Source: Pseudomonadota bacterium | Lineage (GTDB): Bacteria; Pseudomonadota; Gammaproteobacteria; Steroidobacterales; Steroidobacteraceae | Direction: 5' to 3' | Assembly: GCA_003242275.1 (NCBI GenBank) | Contig: QGUX01000073.1 | Coordinates: 1-13,601 of the forward strand | DNA length: 13,601 nt | Shown here: piece by piece, positions 6,617 to 13,601 of the stretch | Numbering within the stretch: position 1 is the stretch's first letter | How the letters are laid out: every line of letters starts with the position of its first letter | The notes under the pieces: model-generated | The model's input: only the letters and a program-made list of their open reading frames with translations | The model's database searches: none | What the model was told of the DNA's origin: nothing | Translations under genes and position numbers: made by a program

Positions 6617-7381
6617 TCACATACGGAAGTGATGGCCCAAGTACACCTCGCGCACCCGCTCATTCGCAAGGATCTCGTCCGCGGTCCCGGCCGCGATCAC
6701 CGTACCGCGGTCCACGATCACGGCACGGTTGCACACGCCAAGGGTTTCCCGGACGTTGTGGTCGGTGATCAGCACGCCGATGCCGCGCGCGGACAGGTCG
6801 CTGACGATCTTCTGGATGTCCATCACCGAGATCGGGTCCACGCCGGCGAAGGGCTCGTCCAGCAGGATGAAGCGCGGCGCGGCCGCCAGTGCCCGGGCAA
6901 TTTCTGCCCGGCGGCGTTCGCCTCCCGAAAGCGCAATGCCCAGGCTCCTGCGCACATGGGTGATGTGCAGTTCCGCGAGGATGCGTTCCAGCTCGGCCCT
7001 GCGGCCGGCCCGGTCCAGGTCGGCGCGGGTTTCCAGGATGGCCAGCACGTTCTGCTCCACCGTGAGGCGGCGGAATACCGAGGCCTCCTGCGGCAGGTAA
7101 CCCAGGCCCTGGCGGGCGCGGCGGTGCATGGGCAGGTGCGTGAGTTCGATGCCGTCGAGGCTGATCGAGCCGGCATCGGCGCTGACCAGCCCGACGATCA
7201 TGTAGAAGGAGGTGGTCTTGCCGGCGCCGTTCGGGCCCAGGAGGCCCACGATCTCGCCGGATTCCACGTGCAGCGAGAGGTCCTGCACCACCACGCGGCC
7301 GCCATAGGCCTTGCGCAGGTGGGCGGCCTTCAGCACCGAGGGCGCGGGGGAAGGTGCGACCTGTTCCGGGGCGGCGCTCAT
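6617..7381 (-). CDS. lptB: LPS export ABC transporter ATPase LptB
   Basis: LptB is the cytoplasmic ATPase that, with LptF and LptG, extracts LPS from the inner membrane and drives it along the Lpt bridge. The protein has 254 residues. It shows Walker A GPNGAGKT (49-56), the Q-loop in YLPQEASVF (Q98), the ABC signature LSGGERRR (151-158), Walker B FILLDEP (171-177) and the switch histidine in TDHNV (H208). The N-terminus is about 13 residues longer than E. coli LptB and Ala/Pro-rich. The ATG overlaps the lptA stop (ATGA, 4 nt), so translational coupling is likely. The membrane partners LptF and LptG are not in the window, as is usual. Confidence 0.97.
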   Translation of the reverse strand: MSAAPEQVAPSPAPSVLKAAHLRKAYGGRVVVQDLSLHVESGEIVGLLGPNGAGKTTSFYMIVGLVSADAGSISLDGIELTHLPMHRRARQGLGYLPQEASVFRRLTVEQNVLAILETRADLDRAGRRAELERILAELHITHVRRSLGIALSGGERRRAEIARALAAAPRFILLDEPFAGVDPISVMDIQKIVSDLSARGIGVLITDHNVRETLGVCNRAVIVDRGTVIAAGTADEILANERVREVYLGHHFRM

Positions 7382-8058
7382 CGGGCGGTCTCCCTGTCGG
7401 GCGTGCGCGGGGGCGGTACGAGCTGTTCCGCGGCATCCTCGCCGTCGGCACGGCGCTCGAAGCGGATGATGCCCTCGCCGCGCGTGCCCGGGTCGCGGTC
7501 GTCGGTGACCACGCCGCGGTTGATGTCGTAGTTCAGTTCCGTCTCGCGCAGGTCGGCACGCCCGTCGGTCAGGAAGGGACTGCCCGAGAGCCTGACGATG
7601 CCGGTGGTGGTGTCGAACAGGATGGTGTCGGCCTCGCCGTCGATGCGGCGGGTGCGGCCCTCGGGCTGGTGCGAGAACTTCGCCCTCGAACCGGTCACCT
7701 CCACCGTCAGCAGCCGGTCGCCGCGGAACTGCATCACCGCGGCGTCGGCGTCCAGCGTGGCGCCGCGGAATTCCAGGTGCACCCCCTCGGACAGGTCGAA
7801 GCGCACCTGGTTGCCGGCCAGCTCCCTGCGCACCGCCAGTCCCGCCTCCACGCGCGTGTCGGTGCCGTGCGTGATCAGCGGGTGGCGCAGCGACATGGTG
7901 TTGTCGCGGAAGTTGTACTCGAGGTTGCTGTAATCGCGGATCTCCACCACGCCCGTGAACTCCGCGGCCGGCAGGCCCTGCGCGGCGAACGCGAGCGCGG
8001 CCGCCACGGCACGGCGCGCGAGCTGGCGCCGGCGGCGGTCAGAAGGGGATCGTGGCAT
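7378..8058 (-). CDS. lptA: Periplasmic LPS-transport bridge protein LptA (divergent)
   Basis: LptA forms the periplasmic bridge that passes LPS from LptC to LptD. The protein has 226 residues, against 185 in E. coli. A basic n-region ([14 protein letters not shown]) and a short hydrophobic core with an A-x-A-like site near residue 32 make a signal peptide. An OstA-type beta-jellyroll is recognisable from about residue 75 onward ([22 protein letters not shown], then [26 protein letters not shown]). The first 40 or so mature residues ([18 protein letters not shown]...) do not resemble the usual start of mature LptA. The C-terminal tail is charged and Pro-rich. The gene starts 20 nt inside the end of lptC and overlaps lptB by 4 nt. 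Identity rests on the fold pattern and on its position between lptC and lptB. Confidence 0.88.
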   Translation of the reverse strand: MPRSPSDRRRRQLARRAVAAALAFAAQGLPAAEFTGVVEIRDYSNLEYNFRDNTMSLRHPLITHGTDTRVEAGLAVRRELAGNQVRFDLSEGVHLEFRGATLDADAAVMQFRGDRLLTVEVTGSRAKFSHQPEGRTRRIDGEADTILFDTTTGIVRLSGSPFLTDGRADLRETELNYDINRGVVTDDRDPGTRGEGIIRFERRADGEDAAEQLVPPPRTPDRETAR

Positions 8059-8617
8059 GGGAACCTGATTCTAGCTGCATCACGTCCTCGGCGACATTCA
8101 CCCGCAGCCCACGTCCGGTGAAGCTCATGCCGCCGCGCCGGAACTGCACCTCGCCGGCGGTGTACACCTCCTGCGCGTCCAGGTCATAGCTCAGCTCGGC
8201 GGTGCGCAGTTCCATGGGCACGCCCTTGCCGTCGGCGGGAATGCTGCGCGCATGCACCGAACCGGTGAGCGTCACCACGCGGCCGTCCGGCGGCACCCGT
8301 GCCTCCTCGGCGGTCACCACCCATTGCTGCGGGCCACCCGGCACGGTGTCCGGCGGGTCGTGCCGCAGCGTCAGCCGCGAGGCGATGATGCCGCCGGCAT
8401 TGCGCAGCTGCACGATGCGCTCGGCCTCGATCTCGTAGCGCAGCCGGCCGTCCGCGTCGAGCTGGCGCAGCACCACGCCCTCGGCCTCGAAGTCGTACTG
8501 CAGGGTGTCGGGCGCCACGGCGGGATCCTGCGGGCGCGAGGCGCGGTAGTGCATGGCGAACCACACGGTCCCGCCGAGCACCGCAACCAGCGACAATGAC
8601 GCCACGGCCTTCTTCAT
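8039..8617 (-). CDS. lptC: LPS export protein LptC
   Basis: LptC is a bitopic inner-membrane protein that joins LptB2FG to the periplasmic LptA bridge. The protein has 192 residues, equal to the E. coli length. One N-terminal membrane anchor spans about residues 5-21 (VASLSLVAVLGGTVWF), followed by a periplasmic beta-jellyroll (YDFEAEGVVLRQLDADGRLRYEIEAE and TAELSYDLDAQEVYTAGEVQFRR). Its Shine-Dalgarno TAGGAG (8628-8623) includes the kdsD stop codon and sits 5 nt from the ATG. In E. coli kdsC separates kdsD from lptC; here they are 8 nt apart with no room for it. Confidence 0.92.
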   Translation of the reverse strand: MKKAVASLSLVAVLGGTVWFAMHYRASRPQDPAVAPDTLQYDFEAEGVVLRQLDADGRLRYEIEAERIVQLRNAGGIIASRLTLRHDPPDTVPGGPQQWVVTAEEARVPPDGRVVTLTGSVHARSIPADGKGVPMELRTAELSYDLDAQEVYTAGEVQFRRGGMSFTGRGLRVNVAEDVMQLESGSHATIPF

Positions 8618-8625
8618 CGCGGCTC

Positions 8626-9645
8626 CTACACCACGCCCGCGCGCAGCAGGTCGTGGATGTTCAGCGCGCCCACCAGCCGGCCCAGCTCGTCCACCGCCAG
8701 CAGCGCGGTGATGCGATGCTCCTGCATGTGGTTGACGGCCTCCGCGGCCAGCTGCGCCGGCCGGATGGTGCGCGGCGCGCGCGTCATCACTTCCTCGATG
8801 CGCGTGCCGCGCAGGTCGGCGCCGCGGTCGAGCGCGCGGCGCAGGTCGCCGTCGGTGAACACGCCGATGAGTTGATCGCCGGCATCGACGATGGCGGTCA
8901 GTCCCAGGCCCTTGCGGCTCATCTCCACCAGGCCTTCCACCAGCGTCACCGTCGGCGCCACGCGTGGCAGCTCATCGCCACGGCGCATCACGTCGGCCAC
9001 GCGCAGCAGCAGGCGGCGGCCCAGCCGGCCGCCGGGGTGCGAGCGCGCGAAGTCCTCGGCGGTGAAGCCGCGCGCGGCCAGCAGCGCCGCGGCCAGTGCA
9101 TCGCCCATGGCCAGCGCCGCGGTGGTGCTGGCGGTGGGCGCGAGGTTCAGCGGACAGGCCTCCTCGGCCACGCTCACGTCCAGGTGCACGGTGGCGGCGC
9201 GCGCCAGCGGCGAGGCGGCGTTGCCGGTGAGCGCGATCACCGGCACGGAAAGGCGCGCCACCTGCGGCAGCATGGCCAGGATCTCGGCGCTGTCGCCCGA
9301 GTGCGAGACCGCCAGCAGCACGTCGCCGCGCACCACCATGCCGAGGTCGCCGTGGCCGGCCTCGGCGGCATGCAGGAAGAACGCGCTGGTGCCGGTGCTG
9401 GCCAGCGTGGCGGCGATCTTGTGCGCCACGTGGCCGGACTTGCCCAGCCCGCTGACCACCACGCGTCCCCGGGCCGGCGGATCGGTGGCCGCCAGGCACA
9501 GCTCGCAGGCGCGTGCGAAGGCGGCATCGATGCGCGCCGGCAGGGCGGCCAGCGCCTGCGCCTCGATGGCGAGCGCCCGCCGGCCCGCGGCGATCAGTGC
9601 CGCTTCGCTGCGCGGGTCCTCGCGGCTGGCCGATAGGGTCTGCAT
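8626..9645 (-). CDS. kdsD: D-arabinose 5-phosphate isomerase KdsD
   Basis: KdsD interconverts ribulose 5-phosphate and arabinose 5-phosphate, the first step toward the KDO sugar of LPS. The protein has 339 residues (E. coli 328). A sugar-isomerase (SIS) domain spans roughly 40-190, with GLGKSGHVA (66-74), EAGHGDLGM (95-103), SHSGDSAE (114-121) and LAPTASTTAALAMGDAL (168-184). HPGGRLG (203-209) follows. Two CBS domains occupy about 215-337 (VADVMRRGDE, FTDGDLRR and EEVMTRAPRTI). The start is the ATG giving MQTLSASRED; the frame stays open far upstream, but that part is antisense to ibaG and murA. No clear ribosome-binding site precedes the ATG, and only 43 nt separate it from divergent ibaG, so the leader is probably very short. 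Confidence 0.96.
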   Translation of the reverse strand: MQTLSASREDPRSEAALIAAGRRALAIEAQALAALPARIDAAFARACELCLAATDPPARGRVVVSGLGKSGHVAHKIAATLASTGTSAFFLHAAEAGHGDLGMVVRGDVLLAVSHSGDSAEILAMLPQVARLSVPVIALTGNAASPLARAATVHLDVSVAEEACPLNLAPTASTTAALAMGDALAAALLAARGFTAEDFARSHPGGRLGRRLLLRVADVMRRGDELPRVAPTVTLVEGLVEMSRKGLGLTAIVDAGDQLIGVFTDGDLRRALDRGADLRGTRIEEVMTRAPRTIRPAQLAAEAVNHMQEHRITALLAVDELGRLVGALNIHDLLRAGVV

Positions 9646-9654
9646 GGCCGATAG
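9627..9654. repeat. 10-bp direct repeat flanking the kdsD start
   Basis: TGGCCGATAG occurs at 9627-9636 and again at 9645-9654, start to start 18 bp apart with 8 bp between. One copy lies in the first codons of kdsD; the other begins on the last base of its start codon and runs into the divergent gap. It may be a binding site for a regulator or a small local duplication. Neither is shown. Confidence 0.55.
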
Positions 9655-9688
9655 CTTACACTTGCGCCTCTTTCGGGAAGGTCCACCT
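9646..9688. promoter_or_regulatory. 43-bp divergent gap between kdsD and ibaG
   Basis: This short stretch must hold, or overlap, the promoters of both the kdsD-lpt-rpoN run and ibaG-murA unless transcription starts inside coding sequence. The only A/T-rich core is ATAGCTTACACTT. On the minus strand it offers TAAGCT as a possible -10, close to the kdsD ATG. No clear -35 is visible for either direction. GGGAAGGT (9675-9682) is the ibaG ribosome-binding site, 6 nt from its ATG. Confidence 0.45.
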
Positions 9689-9922
9689 ATGAATCCAGGA
9701 CAGATCGAGGAACTGATCCGCGCCGGCCTGCCGGGCGCCCGGGTCGCCGTGCGCTCCGAGGACAACGTGCATTTCGAGGCCGTCGTGGTCAGCCCCGAGT
9801 TCGAGGGCAAGCGCCCGCTGCAGCGCCACCAGATGGTGTACCGCGCGCTGGGCGAGCGCATGGGCGGGGAGATCCACGCGCTGCAGCTCACCACGCTCAC
9901 GCCCGCCGAGGCCGGGGGCTGA
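9689..9922 (+). CDS. ibaG: BolA-family protein IbaG
   Basis: IbaG (YrbA) is a small cytoplasmic BolA-type protein. In E. coli it is linked to acid stress and binds monothiol glutaredoxin with a shared Fe-S cluster. The protein has 77 residues, slightly shorter than the E. coli protein. It shows the BolA fold pattern: an N-terminal helix (MNPGQIEELIRAGLPGA), the strand NVHFEAVVVSPEF, the conserved FEGKRPLQRHQMVYRAL with its histidine, and the end strand IHALQLTTLTP. GGGAAGGT precedes the ATG by 6 nt. It lies 6 nt before murA, as in many gammaproteobacteria, but the mla genes that often come first are absent here. Confidence 0.95.
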   Translation: MNPGQIEELIRAGLPGARVAVRSEDNVHFEAVVVSPEFEGKRPLQRHQMVYRALGERMGGEIHALQLTTLTPAEAGG

Positions 9923-11200
<1,278 letters not shown>

Positions 11201-11209
11201 GGCCCGCGG

Positions 11210-12361
<1,152 letters not shown>

Positions 12362-12398
12362 GGCACAGGCCGCGGATGGGCGGGTGAAAGCGCTAGTG

Positions 12399-12404
12399 TA
12401 TAAT
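12399..12404 (+). promoter_or_regulatory. Consensus -10 (TATAAT) of the petAB operon
   Basis: A perfect TATAAT stands 85 nt before the petA ATG in an otherwise GC-rich gap. At 15-18 bp upstream there is no good -35 (ATGGGC or similar), so an activator or the strong -10 alone may suffice. Predicted transcription start is near 12411. The same A/T island read on the minus strand gives TATACACT, a possible weak -10 for degS. Confidence 0.55.
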
Positions 12405-12408
12405 GCCG

Positions 12409-12434
12409 GGCTGACCGGACCGCAGGGGTCAGCC
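12409..12434 (+). repeat. Perfect 8-bp inverted repeat at the predicted 5-prime end of the petA mRNA
   Basis: GGCTGACC (12409-12416) and GGTCAGCC (12427-12434) are exact inverted repeats with a 10-nt loop. They lie directly behind the -10 box, at or just after the likely start of transcription. It could be an operator dyad or a 5-prime RNA hairpin stabilising the bc1 mRNA. The rest of the leader to 12489 holds only a short AAAGCC-AAAGCC repeat and no strong ribosome-binding site. Confidence 0.6.
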
Positions 12435-12489
12435 GACCTCGTCGCGGGTTTCCGGCCAGAAACAAAAGCCAAAGCCTTCGGAACTCTTG

Positions 12490-13116
12490 ATGACCGACCC
12501 TATCGACGCCGTAGTTCCCATGCCCGAGGTCGACCAGGACCGCCGCGGCTTCCTCACCTTCGCCACCACAGCCACCGGAGTGGTCGGCGCCGCCTTCGCC
12601 GCAGTGCCCTTCATCGCCTCCTGGGCGCCTTCCGAGCGGGCTCGCGCCGCCGGCGCGCCGGTCGAGGTCGACCTGACCAAGATCGAGCCGGGCCAGATGG
12701 TCACCTTCATCTACCGCAAGAGGCCCATCTACGTGGTGCATCGCACGCCCGAGATGCTCTCCCGGCTGTCCGGTCACGAGAAGGACCTGAAGGACGCGGA
12801 TTCCTCCTCCTCCCTGCAGCCCGAGTACGCGCGCAACGAGGCGCGTGCCGCGCGCCCCGACTTCCTCGTGGTCGAGGGCACCTGCACGCACCTGGGCTGC
12901 CTGCCGAAGGCACGCTTCGACGCCGGCGCTTCGCCCGAGCTGGGCGAGAACTGGCCGGGCGGATTCTTCTGCCCCTGCCACGGCTCGAGGTTCGACCTTT
13001 CCGGGCGCGTGTTCGCGGGTTCGCCGGCATCGGCCAACCTCACCGTTCCCAACTACTCCTTCCGCGACGAGAACACCCTGGTGATCGGCGTCGACGCTGA
13101 CACGCAGGAGGCATAA
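12490..13116 (+). CDS. petA: Ubiquinol-cytochrome c reductase, Rieske iron-sulfur subunit
   Basis: PetA carries the 2Fe-2S cluster that takes the first electron from ubiquinol in the cytochrome bc1 complex. The protein has 208 residues. A twin-arginine signal (DRRGFLTFA, R18-R19) and one membrane helix (about 25-46) direct Tat export and anchor the protein. The cluster boxes are CTHLGC (132-137) and CPCHGS (161-166): ligands C132, H134, C161 and H164, with C137 and C163 placed for the usual disulfide. The start at ATG 12490 was chosen; the TTG directly before it (12487) would add one residue. Only a weak GGAA precedes it. petB follows after 4 nt, and a consensus -10 box lies upstream. Confidence 0.97.
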   Translation: MTDPIDAVVPMPEVDQDRRGFLTFATTATGVVGAAFAAVPFIASWAPSERARAAGAPVEVDLTKIEPGQMVTFIYRKRPIYVVHRTPEMLSRLSGHEKDLKDADSSSSLQPEYARNEARAARPDFLVVEGTCTHLGCLPKARFDAGASPELGENWPGGFFCPCHGSRFDLSGRVFAGSPASANLTVPNYSFRDENTLVIGVDADTQEA

Positions 13117-13120
13117 GACG

Positions 13121-13601
13121 ATGGCCGATTCCACCACGCTGCCCGAGCGCAAGGGCTTCCTGGGCTGGCTCAACAAGCGCCTGCCCGTAGACCAGTTCGT
13201 CCAGTCCCAGCTGACCGGCTACTACGCGCCGAAGAACTTCAACTTCTGGTACTACTTCGGCGTGCTGTCGATCATGGCGCTGGTGATCCAGCTGCTGTCC
13301 GGCATCTTCCTGACCATGCACTACAAGGTCGGGGAAACCACCGCGTTCGACTCGGTCGAGTACATCATGCGCGAGGTCCCCTTCGGGTGGCTGATCCGCT
13401 ACATGCACTCCACCGGTGCCTCGTTCTTCTTCATCGTGGTGTACCTGCACATGTTCCGCGCGTTGCTGTACGGGTCGTACAAGGCGCCGCGCGAGCTGCT
13501 GTGGCTGTTCGGCATGCTGATCTACCTGGCGCTGATGGCCGAGGCCTTCATGGGCTACGTGCTGCCGTGGGGCAACATGTCGTTCTGGGGCGCGCAGGTG
13601 A
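13121..13601 (+). CDS. petB: Cytochrome b of the bc1 complex, C-terminus cut off by window edge
   Basis: Cytochrome b is the membrane core of the bc1 complex, binding two b hemes and both quinone sites. The first 160 residues are visible. An amphipathic N-terminus (LNKRLPVDQFVQSQLTGYYAPKN) leads into helix A (about 43-66, FWYYFGVLSIMALVIQLLSG). The heme-ligand helix B carries H96 and H110, spaced 14 apart as required, in YMHSTGASFFFIVVYLHMFR. Helix C follows, ending in GYVLPWGNMSFWGA near the Qo site; the residue after PWG is Asn where many homologues have Gln. AGGAG lies 10 nt before the ATG, inside the end of petA. The other heme ligands and the cytochrome c1 gene (petC) would lie beyond the window. 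Confidence 0.97.
   Translation, partial: MADSTTLPERKGFLGWLNKRLPVDQFVQSQLTGYYAPKNFNFWYYFGVLSIMALVIQLLSGIFLTMHYKVGETTAFDSVEYIMREVPFGWLIRYMHSTGASFFFIVVYLHMFRALLYGSYKAPRELLWLFGMLIYLALMAEAFMGYVLPWGNMSFWGAQV

Noticed and set aside
6606..6635. ATCAC...GTGAT inverted repeat at the lptB-rpoN border
   Set aside because: Only 5 bp with an 8-nt loop, lying within or beside coding sequence; easily expected by chance.
5417..7531. A 704-codon open frame on the plus strand opposite rpoN, lptB and the end of lptA
   Set aside because: It is antisense to three clear genes and rich in His, Gln, Arg, Ala and Val with no recognisable domain. In GC-rich DNA the frame opposite a gene commonly stays open.

Overview
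This window is a GC-rich (by eye well above 60%) piece of a gammaproteobacterial chromosome. The neighbourhood kdsD-lptC-lptA-lptB-rpoN-hpf-rapZ, divergent from ibaG-murA, is the classic gammaproteobacterial arrangement (compare the E. coli lpt/rpoN and mla/ibaG/murA loci). The nearby degS/algW-type protease and the petAB genes of cytochrome bc1 point to a respiring, non-enteric group, for example a relative of Xanthomonadales, Nevskiales or Chromatiales. The exact family cannot be fixed from this sequence alone. I see no mobile element, CRISPR array, tRNA, rRNA or phage gene.

Layout. Positions 9645 down to 1 form one long minus-strand run of eleven genes. In transcription order they are kdsD, lptC, lptA, lptB, rpoN, hpf, rapZ, zapE, then the 2-oxoacid dehydrogenase genes E1 alpha, E1 beta and E2, the last cut by the window edge. 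Spacing is very tight through most of the run: an 8-nt gap, overlaps of 20, 4 and 1 nt, and 3-nt gaps. The looser joints are rpoN-hpf (47 nt), hpf-rapZ (33 nt, with a strong hairpin) and zapE-E1 alpha (62 nt). ibaG and murA run on the plus strand from 9689 to 11200. A degS-like protease lies convergent to murA (minus strand, 12361 to 11210). petA and the start of petB run on the plus strand from 12490 to the right edge.

How the genes fit together. kdsD (KDO precursor synthesis) and lptC-lptA-lptB (LPS export) build and export lipopolysaccharide. murA commits UDP-GlcNAc to peptidoglycan. RapZ in E. coli controls amino-sugar supply for both, and the DegS-type protease monitors envelope stress. 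RpoN, HPF and RapZ are the usual nitrogen and stationary-phase companions. ZapE is a division-linked ATPase. The PDH-type E1/E2 genes supply acyl-CoA, and PetA/PetB belong to the respiratory chain.

The gene content is ordinary housekeeping and I find no convincing new system. The points worth a second look are: genes missing from an otherwise conserved operon (kdsC, ptsN, and hprK or npr); an E2 whose subunit-binding domain is badly degraded inside an almost A/T-free stretch; several precise hairpins and repeats at gene borders (hpf-rapZ, murA-degS, the petA leader, the kdsD start); and a divergent LptA amino terminus.
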